This document shows, piece by piece, positions 7,971-17,259 of a stretch of 64,000 nucleotides of DNA. Each line of letters opens with the position of its first letter. Position 1 is the stretch's first letter. The translations under genes and the position numbers were made by a program. The stretch is from Haladaptatus pallidirubidus (GTDB taxonomy: Archaea > Halobacteriota > Halobacteria > Halobacteriales > Haladaptataceae): the NCBI RefSeq assembly GCF_020700235.1, contig NZ_CP085307.1, positions 186,001 through 250,000 of the forward strand. The letters are read 5' to 3'. Under the pieces are notes generated by a model. The model was not told the DNA's origin, made no database searches, and saw only the letters and a list, made by a program, of their open reading frames with translations.

Positions 7971-9065
7971 ATGTCTGAAGGGAACACAGTCGATCCATGG
8001 TGGAACACTCAGTTATTACGAGCTGTAACTCTCTATCCATGGTCGACGATGCAACCCGACGCGGAATTGAAACGCCTCGCCAATAACGGTGTGAACACAA
8101 TTTTCGTTATTACGAAGGAAAGTGATGGTCGGGTGTTTTACGATTCCGACGTCGCACCGAACCAGGCCCACGGCCGCGATTTACTTGGCGAACTCGCCGA
8201 TGCTGCAGCGGTTCACGACATCAATATCGTTCCGACGATCTTCGTCCTGTGTGATAAATACCTCCTGGAACAGTATCCCGAAACCGTCCAAGTAGCAAGG
8301 GAAGGAACGGAGATCAGATATCCGAACGTCTCAGCCGAACACATGCACTGGGCGTGCCCAAGTCACGATATCGTCTCGGAGCACCTACAAGCAGTTACCA
8401 AGGAGATAGCGGACTACGATGTCGATGGAATCCAATTCACCCACTTCGAATTTCAGCCGATCGGCAACGATGAGTCCAACTATCTCTCCTGTTATTGTGA
8501 GAAATGTCGGGAACAATACGAACTCCAAAGCGTTTCGGAACGGTCGTCAGCATGGATCGACCGAAGGTGTATGCAGATTGATTCGCTTCTCAGGAAACTG
8601 AGCGAACCGTTCCGCGATCGTTCGGACTTTCTCGTCAATATCGAGTTAGAAGCGTTTTCAAATCTCGAAACAGCCATCGACGACAGCCGGAAAATGCTCG
8701 GCGTCGACCAGTGTGACGTCGCGGAGTACGCCGATATACTCACCCCCCGGACGGCACACATCGACCTCGACATGCATCCGGTGTGGATCCGTGAAGTTGT
8801 CCGCTCACTTCGCCAACAGACAAATACGCCGATTACACCATCGATTCGTACTGGACGGGGCGAGCGGCCTTTCAATCGGTTGGAGGATGACGAACTGGTT
8901 AGTGCGATTCAACTCGCGCTGCACGGCGGTGCACACGGAGTTTCACTCTTTTCCGATGGTGCGAACATCGGTCGGTTGACCCCCGAACAGTGGAACACTG
9001 CAACCAAGATGTTCGATGAACTCGATTACTTTGATCGAGAATATGGACCAGCGGGGACACGGTAG
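7971..9065 (+). CDS. Glycoside-hydrolase-like TIM-barrel protein
   Basis: It encodes 364 residues without a signal peptide. The pattern matches uncharacterised family-10-like TIM barrels: an N-terminal strand (LLRAVTLYPW), GVNTIFVITKE, DVDGIQFTHFEF at about residue 150 where such barrels carry an active-site acid, then a CYCEKCREQY cysteine cluster seen in related proteins. It lies between the permeases and the ATPase of one sugar transporter, so it probably processes the imported compound inside the cell. The specific bond it acts on is unknown. Confidence 0.6.
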   Translation: MSEGNTVDPWWNTQLLRAVTLYPWSTMQPDAELKRLANNGVNTIFVITKESDGRVFYDSDVAPNQAHGRDLLGELADAAAVHDINIVPTIFVLCDKYLLEQYPETVQVAREGTEIRYPNVSAEHMHWACPSHDIVSEHLQAVTKEIADYDVDGIQFTHFEFQPIGNDESNYLSCYCEKCREQYELQSVSERSSAWIDRRCMQIDSLLRKLSEPFRDRSDFLVNIELEAFSNLETAIDDSRKMLGVDQCDVAEYADILTPRTAHIDLDMHPVWIREVVRSLRQQTNTPITPSIRTGRGERPFNRLEDDELVSAIQLALHGGAHGVSLFSDGANIGRLTPEQWNTATKMFDELDYFDREYGPAGTR

Positions 9066-9175
9066 GCCGAATTGGTTACCTCCTACTGTTGTTTGGATAT
9101 TTCCAAAAATGTTAGCCACCACTCCATCTCGAGGCCAATCGTTTTGGTACCTGTTCACAGACTACAGAATTAGCC

Positions 9176-10387
9176 ATGGGTACGCTTCGGATCGATCAGT
9201 TGGTCAAATCATTCACAGCACCGAACAGTGTCAACGAAGTCGTCGCGGTCGATAACCTGGACATCACCGTCGAAGAAGGAGAGTTTCTAGTCTTACTCGG
9301 ACCGAGTGGCTGTGGAAAATCAACGACGCTTCGCTGTATCGCGGGGCTCGAAACACTGACGTCTGGCTCAATCCGCCTCGATGAGACAGACATTACGGGA
9401 AATTCGCCACAGCAACGGGATATGGCGATGGTGTTCCAAGATTTCGCACTCTATCCGCATATGACCGCTGCGGAAAACATGAGCTTCGGATTGAAGATGA
9501 CGACCGACCTGTCCGAGAAAGATCGAATGGACCGTGTCAACGAAGCAACATCCATTATGGACATTGAAGGGATTCTCGATAAAAAGCCAGCCCAGGTATC
9601 CGGTGGGCAGAAACAGCGAATTGCGCTTGGCCGTGCGATCGTTCGTGATCCGGAAGTGTTCTTAATGGATGAACCGTTGTCAAATCTCGACGCGAAGCTT
9701 CGTGCACAGATGCGAACCGAGATACAGCGGCTCCATCGGCAACTCGGTGTGACGACGATTTACGTTACGCACGATCAGACTGAGGCGATGACGATGTCCG
9801 ATCGTATTGCGGTCTTGAATAATGGGGAACTTCAGCAGATCGGCACGCCGGATTATGTCTACCATCATCCCACCAATCAGTTCGTCGCCGGATTCCTCGG
9901 TGAACCATCGATGAACTTCCTCGAGGTCCAACTCAGCGAGACGGACGATCAGTATGTCTTGACAGCCGACGATGCTACTACCACGTTTGCGTACCCAATC
10001 GACGAAACGATCGTCCAGGAATGTGATTTGGCTATAGGCCAGCGGCTGACTGTGGGTGTGCGACCGGAAGACATCTCAGTAACGGACGATGAAGGGACGA
10101 ACAATCATAGTCAGACCGCGATGCTTGACGTCGTCGAGCCGATGGGGAGTGACAATTTCCTCTATCTTCTCGTTGGTCAGGAATCGTGGACTGCCCGCGT
10201 GGATGAAGATGTGGAGCTTACAGAAGGAGAGCAAGTAACGTACTTGTTCGAAGAATCGGACCTCCATCTCTTTGCGGACGATGGCACTACACTCAAATCT
10301 GCAGGACTCGATGAGGATGCCTTCCACACTGGTTCTGATCACGAAATAACCGTAGAAGCGACACAGTCAGCAGATTCGCAGGCATAA
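9176..10387 (+). CDS. ABC transporter ATP-binding protein (MalK/UgpC type)
   Basis: It encodes 403 residues. The nucleotide-binding domain has Walker A GPSGCGKST, signature VSGGQKQR, Walker B VFLMDEPLSNLDA and the H-loop VTHDQTEAM. From about residue 240 a C-terminal regulatory (TOBE-type) region follows, with VGVRPEDI. It energises the two sugar permeases at 4.7-6.6 kb, although the helper, regulator and hydrolase-like genes lie between them. It ends in an acidic tail. Confidence 0.93.
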   Translation: MGTLRIDQLVKSFTAPNSVNEVVAVDNLDITVEEGEFLVLLGPSGCGKSTTLRCIAGLETLTSGSIRLDETDITGNSPQQRDMAMVFQDFALYPHMTAAENMSFGLKMTTDLSEKDRMDRVNEATSIMDIEGILDKKPAQVSGGQKQRIALGRAIVRDPEVFLMDEPLSNLDAKLRAQMRTEIQRLHRQLGVTTIYVTHDQTEAMTMSDRIAVLNNGELQQIGTPDYVYHHPTNQFVAGFLGEPSMNFLEVQLSETDDQYVLTADDATTTFAYPIDETIVQECDLAIGQRLTVGVRPEDISVTDDEGTNNHSQTAMLDVVEPMGSDNFLYLLVGQESWTARVDEDVELTEGEQVTYLFEESDLHLFADDGTTLKSAGLDEDAFHTGSDHEITVEATQSADSQA

Positions 10388-10478
10388 GATAGTCGTCTTC
10401 TACGAGGCTGTTGATGAGAGATCGGTTCCGAATCGTATCCTCTATGAGATCGGGCAAGTCAGTCCTGACTGGGTCGCA

Positions 10479-11069
10479 GTGGATAGTGAATCGGTAGGAG
10501 GCTCACAGCCAAGTAATGAACAGAAACCCCCTCAGACAGCGGATTCGAAAGCCGATCGTTGGTACCAGTGGGTCGGTGGGACGATCATCGCAGACATACA
10601 GGAAGATGTGAGTCCGGATCCGATTCCCCTCTTCGCTGAGGATGAGTTGGCGGTACAGCTAACAGAGGACGGCACTCTGAAGCGCTCTGCAGCGATTGAT
10701 GAGCAAATTCGTCGAGCAGGATTGCACTGCGTCGATTCGGCTGGTGTCCGTGAGGACGGCTGTGAGGGCCTGCTGTACATGATGTACCAACTCGATGCGC
10801 CAGTCGAAGATGTTAACCCGGCCGATGTGATTCCACTGTATATCGGCAAAGCGGAAGCATACGGAAAACAGCGCGAGTTGAGTTCGAACTTCGTCGAGAT
10901 CGCGAAGAATCGAAACGCGACGCAAACTTTTGGACGATGGGGTGACGGGAATTACTGGCATATTGGTGGACTCTCGATGGCATACCGTGGTGAGGACGGG
11001 CGAAGTGAGTTAGAACGTAGAAAATTGAGTCCGCGGGTTGTAATCTGGTGGGTTCTAATGGAAGACTAA
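10479..11069 (+). pseudogene. GIY-YIG-like protein, probably truncated at both ends
   Basis: The GTG at 10479 opens 196 codons. The frame is also open upstream into the ATPase 3' end, reading YEIGQVSPDWVAV without a start codon, which suggests a lost 5' end. The core has VIPLYIGKAEAYG and GRWGDGNYWHIGGLS, resembling the strands of GIY-YIG-type domains in haloarchaeal proteins. The last 20 or so residues turn basic and do not continue the expected domain, consistent with a 3' disruption. No operon partner is evident. The family call is tentative. Confidence 0.4.
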
Positions 11070-11350
11070 GCCTTCGAACAACACTGGAACGTAATCCGTT
11101 TTGAATAGCCTGAGAAGCGTTTCGTCACCGCTACTGTCCGCTCCCAATAGTCGAAATTCGTTGTCCCTAACGTTTTTTGAGCAGTTCTTGATTGAGCAAG
11201 CACTAGATCAATAGACTGTTTATTTTTAATTTGGTCTAAGTAGGTAGTACCCATCACGATAGTTTATAATATAAAGCAGGGTATAAATGAACTAATTATA
11301 TTTTCGAATAATATAGAATATTACAAAATAGCCATAAGATTCATCATAGG
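11070..11350. other. AT-rich stretch with no confident gene
   Basis: No frame here looks coding. A minus-strand frame of 63 codons (11066-11257) has no recognisable motif. The last 90 bases are very AT-rich (for example TTTATAATATAAAG) and lead into the peptide-transporter promoter. It may hold the decayed remainder of the preceding truncated gene. Confidence 0.5.
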
Positions 11351-11352
11351 GA

Positions 11353-11359
11353 TTTATAT
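11353..11359 (+). promoter_or_regulatory. TATA box of the peptide ABC operon
   Basis: TTTATAT lies 29-35 bases before the ATG at 11388. That is the archaeal TATA-to-start distance and predicts a leaderless or nearly leaderless transcript for the binding protein. Confidence 0.5.
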
Positions 11360-11387
11360 TCCCCTAGTGCATTGCCGTTCACAGACA

Positions 11388-13286
11388 ATGCTAGATGATA
11401 GCAGACAGCAGGATAGTAGGTTGACACGGCGGCGGATGCTTGTAACGACAGGTGCACTCGGTATCACCAGTCTTGCTGGCTGTGGCGGAATTGGTGACAG
11501 CGGCGACGGTAACGGCAGTGGCGATGGTCGAAGCGTCAAAACGATGTTTCGAAGCGACTGGCCGGTCGAAACAAAGAACAACGACAACATTCCCTTCGAG
11601 TACACCGTAACCGAGGGATCAGAGGTTCCCGAAATCACGGTGAATTTTGCGAGCGACGAAGAGCCATGGATGCGGGAGCACGCGATAATGATCCAACGTG
11701 CCTTCGAAGACATCGGGGTTCCCGTGCAACTCGATGACGTTCCAACAAACGTCATGTACGACGAGGTTTGGGCGGCCGACACCGGCCAGACCGTTTCGGT
11801 GTCAATGAACACCCACGGACCGGATCCACAACGTGGCCTTGACCCCAATCCGTTCCTGATGCGAATGCATCCAGAGAATGCAGGAAACTATTACAACTAT
11901 TCCAACGAAGAGATAACCAAACTTCTCGACGACCAAGCGACAGAGATTCAAGATAAACAACGCCGGGCGAAGCTGTGCCACGAGATTCAGCGAAAGGCAA
12001 GCGACGACGCCTACATTCTGTCCATTGCGTTTACGGACGTTATCATGGCGGGCAACACCAACAATTGGAATGGATATGTTCCGACCGCCGGCAACGGAAC
12101 CAATCGTGACTCGTTTATCTGGACGCAAGTCAATCTTCAACCACAAGGAAACTCCAGTACATGGGTCAAAGGCGTCATGGCGGCCATGGGTGGCCTCAAC
12201 ATCGCGTGGGCAGGCGGTGGCCCGGAAGCTAAGCGACTCACTAATCTCTACGACGGACTCTTCGACGCCTCCCCCCAACTAGAGGTCGTTCCCGGACTGG
12301 CGACCAACGCCGAAGTCGTGGATGACACGACCGTCGAGATGGATCTTCGTAAGGGCGTCAAATGGCACGACGGTGAGTCGTTCGGCCCGGACGACGTGAA
12401 ATTCAGCGTCGAACTGTTCAAAGAGTACAGCGCACCCGAGATGGGGCCGTTCTACGAGCCCATCGACAGTGTTGAGGTTCTCTCCCAGAACGGAGGCGGC
12501 CGAGTGCGGTTTAACCTCACGCAACCGGACGCCGCGTTCCTGACGCAACGGGTGGTTCGGAGCGTCATCTTGCCGAAACACCGATGGAAGGATGTCAACA
12601 ATCCAGCGAAGCACAACCCCGATCAGCCAGTCGGAACCGGACCGTTCAAGTTCAAGAACTGGGAGCAGGGCACTCGTTTCGAAGTGGAGAAACACGGCAG
12701 TCACTGGCTGTGGAACGAAAACGTCCGGAAAAAGATTCTTGGTGAGCACTTTGTCCCCGGTGACGGCATTGACGGCATCGTATGGTCGAACGTCGGCAAC
12801 GTAGACGCGCTAATCGGAGCCATGCAGAGTGGCGATATCGACGCGATTGGCACAACGTTATCAAACTCCCAAGCCGATCGTGCAGCTGAATCCAAGGGCG
12901 TCGAGAAACAGGTTTCGAAGAACTACGCGCCACTCGACGTTCACATCAATCACATTAACCCGCTCGTTCGGGATAAGGTGTTTCGGAAGGCACTCAGCCA
13001 TGCAGTCGACAAGAAAGGGTTTGTCGAGGGCGTCTTGGGTGGACGGGGAACAGTCATCAAGGGACAGAACCTCATCTCGCCGATGATGAGTCCGTTTTAC
13101 ACCGAGGATATCCCGGCATACGAGTACAATCCCGAAAAGGGCAAGCAAATGCTCGAGAAGGCCGGATATTCCTACAACGGAGACACGCTTCAAGCACCAT
13201 CAGGAAAGGCGTGGGGCGCGTTCGAAAAGCGCGTCAAAGACGGCCACGCCGACCGATCCGACCTTGAACAGGCGGATTTCTCCTAA
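11388..13286 (+). CDS. Peptide-type ABC solute-binding protein with permuted domain order
   Basis: It encodes 632 residues from the ATG at 11388, which keeps the TRRRMLVTTGALG Tat motif and lipobox LAGC near the N-terminus. It belongs to the SBP_bac_5 (DppA/OppA) family, but the order is unusual. Residues about 60-250 (ITVNFASDEEPWMREHA, DPNPFLMRMHPENAGNYYNY, KLCHEIQRKA) match what is normally the C-terminal end, and the normal N-terminal part (NAEVVDDTTVEMDLRKGVKW, GESFGPDDVKFSVEL) begins only near residue 255. The protein ends at the hinge region (MLEKAGYSYNGD). The first gene of a five-gene operon; it imports peptides or a similar solute. Confidence 0.88.
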   Translation: MLDDSRQQDSRLTRRRMLVTTGALGITSLAGCGGIGDSGDGNGSGDGRSVKTMFRSDWPVETKNNDNIPFEYTVTEGSEVPEITVNFASDEEPWMREHAIMIQRAFEDIGVPVQLDDVPTNVMYDEVWAADTGQTVSVSMNTHGPDPQRGLDPNPFLMRMHPENAGNYYNYSNEEITKLLDDQATEIQDKQRRAKLCHEIQRKASDDAYILSIAFTDVIMAGNTNNWNGYVPTAGNGTNRDSFIWTQVNLQPQGNSSTWVKGVMAAMGGLNIAWAGGGPEAKRLTNLYDGLFDASPQLEVVPGLATNAEVVDDTTVEMDLRKGVKWHDGESFGPDDVKFSVELFKEYSAPEMGPFYEPIDSVEVLSQNGGGRVRFNLTQPDAAFLTQRVVRSVILPKHRWKDVNNPAKHNPDQPVGTGPFKFKNWEQGTRFEVEKHGSHWLWNENVRKKILGEHFVPGDGIDGIVWSNVGNVDALIGAMQSGDIDAIGTTLSNSQADRAAESKGVEKQVSKNYAPLDVHINHINPLVRDKVFRKALSHAVDKKGFVEGVLGGRGTVIKGQNLISPMMSPFYTEDIPAYEYNPEKGKQMLEKAGYSYNGDTLQAPSGKAWGAFEKRVKDGHADRSDLEQADFS

Positions 13287-13307
13287 CTCTCCTACCCATA
13301 CAAACAT

Positions 13308-14291
13308 ATGAGCTTCAGACGATTTCTCGTCAAACGAGTCGCGATTTCGATCGCCCTGACCATCGTGGCCGTCTCCATCATCTTCCTCACACTCCGGTTG
13401 CTCCCCGGCGACCCGTTCAGTTCGCTGATTGCATCTGGGGGACTGTCACAAGAACAGGTGGACGCGCTCCGCGCGCAGTACGGCCTCGATGAACCGATCT
13501 ACGTCCAGTATATCAAATATGTCCAAAGTTTGCTCACGCTGAACTTCGGCTTCTCAATCGCTCAAAGCCGACCGGTCAGTGATATCGTTTTCCCACGACT
13601 GCTCAACACGATGGTGTTGTTGGTTCCGGCGCTGGTGGTGACGGCGATTGTCAGTTCAATACTCGGCTCCTATGCGGGTTGGAACCGCGGGTCGTCGTTC
13701 GAACAGCTGAGTATCGTTGTGACGACGTTCTTTCGCTCGACGCCAGTATTCGTCACGGGCATCTTCTTCCTCATCATCTTCTCCTATCAACTCGATCTAC
13801 TGCCAGCGTTCGGGATGCGGAGCGCAACCGCCAATCCAGAGGGGTTACGAGAGACGTATCTCTCGACGGACTTCGCCTACCACTACTTCCTGCCGTTCTT
13901 CGCGACCGTCCTCTACTACAGTGGTGACTTCCTGCTATTAGCACGCAACTCGGTCGTCGAGCGCAAGGGGTCTGCGTTTCTCACGCTTCACCGTGCTAAG
14001 GGACTTTCGGAGATGGAACAGCTCGCACGCGCCGGTCGGAACTCAATGCTTCCGTTGATGACCTACTTCGCGCTCCGACTAGGCATGATGTTCCAAGGCG
14101 TCATCACCTTGGAGGTGGTGTTCAGTTGGCCAGGTATCGGGCGCGCACTCGTTTTGGCAATCAACCAGAAGGACTACCCAACTGTCCAAGCGGCCGTATT
14201 CATCATGGCGTTCGCAGTAATTATAATGAACCTCCTGGCCGACGTAATGTATGCGAAACTTGACCCAACCATCGAAGGAGGTGACGTCTGA
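13308..14291 (+). CDS. Peptide ABC transporter permease (DppB type)
   Basis: It encodes 327 residues with six predicted membrane helices. The first is immediately followed by LRLLPGDPF, the DppB-type N-terminal signature, and the EAA-type loop reads LHRAKGLSEMEQLARAGRN. It starts 22 bases after the binding-protein stop and overlaps the next permease by one base (TGATG). It forms the channel together with the 14291-15211 product. Confidence 0.93.
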   Translation: MSFRRFLVKRVAISIALTIVAVSIIFLTLRLLPGDPFSSLIASGGLSQEQVDALRAQYGLDEPIYVQYIKYVQSLLTLNFGFSIAQSRPVSDIVFPRLLNTMVLLVPALVVTAIVSSILGSYAGWNRGSSFEQLSIVVTTFFRSTPVFVTGIFFLIIFSYQLDLLPAFGMRSATANPEGLRETYLSTDFAYHYFLPFFATVLYYSGDFLLLARNSVVERKGSAFLTLHRAKGLSEMEQLARAGRNSMLPLMTYFALRLGMMFQGVITLEVVFSWPGIGRALVLAINQKDYPTVQAAVFIMAFAVIIMNLLADVMYAKLDPTIEGGDV

Positions 14292-15211
14292 TGGGCGAAA
14301 ATCTATTGAACACGAGCGTCGCGAAAGAGCGCCTCACAGAGAATCTCGCACGAGCCAAACGTATCGCTCACATCGTATTGCAAGACGATGCTGCGAAGAT
14401 TGGAACTGTCATCCTCGGCGTGTTTTTCTTCCTGGGACTGTTCGGGCCGTATCTGGCACCGCACCACCCCATTGAGGACACGCTTCGTGCGAACGATTTC
14501 GGCATTTTGCGACTGTCCGAACCGACCGCCAAAGCACCACTCGGGACAACGACGTATGGCAAGGACGTGTTGAGTCAGTTCCTAGCCGGCGCACGACCGA
14601 CCTTCATCGTCGGGTTCTTCGGCGGTCTTGGAACGGGCGTCGTCGGCTTCCTCGTCGGACTCACGAGCGGCTACTTCGGCGGTCGCGTTGACGAGGTACT
14701 GATGCGCATGACCGACCTGACGTTCGCGCTGCCGTTCCTGCCGATGGCGCTGCTCATCCTCACGTTCGTCCAACCGAACATCGTCTTGATCACCGCGGTC
14801 ATCGTGGCGTTCTTCTGGAAGATGCCTGCCAGAGTCATCAGGTCGGAGGTATTGACGGTAAAAGAACGCACCTTCGTCAAATCTGCTCGTGCCGCTGGCG
14901 CGGGTCACGTCCGAACCATGTTCCTTCACGTCGCGCCAAACGTGCTCGGAGTCGGGTTTCTCTACACCGCTTACGCTGTCTCCTGGGCCATTGCAGGGCA
15001 AGCGTCACTCGCGTTCCTCGGCTTCGGTGACCCGACGGCCACCTCGTGGGGGCGAATGCTCCAACAGGTGTTCGAGTCGGGTAGCATGCGAGAGGCGTGG
15101 TGGTGGGTGCTCCCGCCAGCCATCGGTATCGCACTAGTAACCACCTCGGTGTTCCTCGTGGGACGGGCATTCGAAGAGATCGTTAACCCAGAACTACGGA
15201 GCGACGAATGA
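14291..15211 (+). CDS. Peptide ABC transporter permease (DppC type)
   Basis: It encodes 306 residues. The N-terminal OppC-type segment precedes the first helix (VILGVFFFLGLFGPYLAPHH), then the loop PLGTTTYGKDVLSQ typical of DppC proteins, and an EAA loop around VKSARAAGAGHVRTMFLHV. Six membrane helices are predicted. It overlaps the ATPase gene by four bases (ATGA). Confidence 0.93.
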   Translation: MGENLLNTSVAKERLTENLARAKRIAHIVLQDDAAKIGTVILGVFFFLGLFGPYLAPHHPIEDTLRANDFGILRLSEPTAKAPLGTTTYGKDVLSQFLAGARPTFIVGFFGGLGTGVVGFLVGLTSGYFGGRVDEVLMRMTDLTFALPFLPMALLILTFVQPNIVLITAVIVAFFWKMPARVIRSEVLTVKERTFVKSARAAGAGHVRTMFLHVAPNVLGVGFLYTAYAVSWAIAGQASLAFLGFGDPTATSWGRMLQQVFESGSMREAWWWVLPPAIGIALVTTSVFLVGRAFEEIVNPELRSDE

Positions 15212-17259
15212 CAGTATTAGAAGTCGAAGACCTACAAATCACGTACAGCACGTCAGACGCTGACGTTCACGCCGTCAACGGAGTCTCATTCGAGATCGAG
15301 CCGGGGAGTAACTACGGACTCGTCGGCGAATCGGGCTGTGGCAAGTCCACGATTGCCCACTCGATTCTTGGGTTACTTGACGACAACGCCCGAATTGAGT
15401 CTGGAACAGTCATGTTCGACGGGGAGAATCTCCTCGAACTCTCCGAGAAGGAGTGGCGAGACGTCCGCTGGGAGAAGATATCCTATATCCCACAGAGTGC
15501 GATGGACTCATTGGATCCCGTCATGACTGTCGGGAATCAAATCGTCCAAGCAATCCGGAAACACCGCAACACCTCGAAAGCCGATGCGCGCGAGCGCGTC
15601 GCGGAAGTGTTCGACATCGTGGGGCTGGACACTGATCGTATCGATGACTATCCCCACCAGTTCTCCGGCGGGATGCGCCAGCGCGTCACCATCGCGATGG
15701 CACTGGTGCTCGATCCAGATCTCATCATCGCCGACGAGCCCACGACCGGGCTCGACGTCATCGTTCAAGATAAAATCGTCCACAAACTCATGGAGATACA
15801 GGACGAAATCGACAGCTCACTGCTGCTTATCACCCACGATATTGGCGTCGTCGCCGAGACTTGTGATGATATCTCCGTCCTCTACGGCGGGAAAGTGATG
15901 GAACAAGGACGGACACGAGACGTATTAAAAAACCCAACTAATCCGTACACAATGGGGTTAAAAAACTCTTTTCCGGACATCGAAGATTTCGACCGGCACG
16001 CCGTCTCAATTCCCGGATCACTTCCGGATCTCACACAAGAACCAACCGGCTGTGTCTTCCGGAACCGTTGTCCGTTCGCCACCGAAGAGTGTAACGACGG
16101 TCATCCTCCGCTCCGAGACGTCGAGAAGCAGCAATCAGCCTGCTACCACATCAACCGGGTAGAGGAGCTCCGCAAGAACGCTGTTGATCCCGAAACATGG
16201 GGACTCGACGTCACCGACGACGCGGGCAGTCGTGAACCTGGCGAGATAGTCCTCGAAACAGACGACCTCTCGAAGTGGTTCCAGCAGACGCAGAAGATGC
16301 TTGACCAGTTGCTCGGGAAAGAGCCAAACTACGTAAAGGCAGTCAACGAGGTAGACATCGACGTCCGGGAAAGCGAGATCGTCGGAGTCGCTGGCGAATC
16401 TGGCTGTGGGAAGTCAACACTCGGGGAGGTAATCTCCGTGCTCCAACCACGAACCAGTGGGGACATCAGCTTCCGTGGGAGATCCGTTGACGAGTATCTC
16501 GACGAGGGAACTACGGAGTTCCGCTCGAAGGTGCAGTTCATCTTCCAGGATCCATTCGACTCTCTGAATCCACGCCAAACGGTTCGCGACGCAGTGGCCG
16601 AACCACTCAAAATCCAAGGGCGGAATCGCGAAACGATCACCAGTGAGGTTCTGGAAACCCTCTCTGATGTCGGTCTTAACCCCCCCGAGAAGTTCCTTGA
16701 CAGCTATCCCCACCAGCTGTCAGGCGGGGAACGCCAACGCGTCGCAATCGCACGGGCGCTCGTGTTAAACCCCGAGTTGCTCATCTGTGACGAGCCAGCG
16801 TCGATGCTGGACGTTTCACTGAAAGCAAGCATTCTCAACATCCTCCGTCAGATGGCCGACGAGCGTGACATCGGTATCATCTACATCTCCCATGACTTGG
16901 CGAGTCTCTCACAGATTACCGACCGTCTCGCTGTGATGTATCTCGGCCGTGTCGTCGAACTCGGAGACACCCCCGAGATTGTTCAGAACCCGAAACACCC
17001 TTACGCCGCTTCGTTGCTGTCAGCGTCACCGAACGCCGACCCCACCGAGGAACGTAAACGGGTGTTGCTCCCCGGAGAGCCGCCGAATCCAGTGAACCTG
17101 CCAAGTGGATGTAACTTCGCGCCTCGATGCCCAAAAGCGACCGAGGAATGCCGTGGCGAAGAACCCAAACGCTCGACGTTCCGCGACGGTGACCACGAGG
17201 CCGCCTGCTATCACCCCGTCGAGAGCACTGAGGCCGAACTGCTCACGAGGTACGAATGA
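15208..17259 (+). CDS. Fused double ATP-binding protein of the peptide transporter (DppD-DppF)
   Basis: At 683 residues it is twice the usual length and holds two complete nucleotide-binding domains in one chain. The first has GESGCGKST near residue 45, FSGGMRQR and ADEPTTGLDV; the second has another GESGCGKST near residue 400, LSGGERQR and CDEPASMLDV. Each is followed by the oligopeptide-transporter C-terminal motif with clustered cysteines (GCVFRNRCPFA; GCNFAPRCPKA), which may bind an iron-sulfur cluster or metal. The other peptide transporter in this window has the same two halves as separate genes. Overlaps both neighbours by four bases. Confidence 0.93.
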   Translation: MTVLEVEDLQITYSTSDADVHAVNGVSFEIEPGSNYGLVGESGCGKSTIAHSILGLLDDNARIESGTVMFDGENLLELSEKEWRDVRWEKISYIPQSAMDSLDPVMTVGNQIVQAIRKHRNTSKADARERVAEVFDIVGLDTDRIDDYPHQFSGGMRQRVTIAMALVLDPDLIIADEPTTGLDVIVQDKIVHKLMEIQDEIDSSLLLITHDIGVVAETCDDISVLYGGKVMEQGRTRDVLKNPTNPYTMGLKNSFPDIEDFDRHAVSIPGSLPDLTQEPTGCVFRNRCPFATEECNDGHPPLRDVEKQQSACYHINRVEELRKNAVDPETWGLDVTDDAGSREPGEIVLETDDLSKWFQQTQKMLDQLLGKEPNYVKAVNEVDIDVRESEIVGVAGESGCGKSTLGEVISVLQPRTSGDISFRGRSVDEYLDEGTTEFRSKVQFIFQDPFDSLNPRQTVRDAVAEPLKIQGRNRETITSEVLETLSDVGLNPPEKFLDSYPHQLSGGERQRVAIARALVLNPELLICDEPASMLDVSLKASILNILRQMADERDIGIIYISHDLASLSQITDRLAVMYLGRVVELGDTPEIVQNPKHPYAASLLSASPNADPTEERKRVLLPGEPPNPVNLPSGCNFAPRCPKATEECRGEEPKRSTFRDGDHEAACYHPVESTEAELLTRYE

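Noticed and set aside
11066..11257. 63-codon minus-strand frame
   Set aside because: Lies in an eroded stretch and has no family features.
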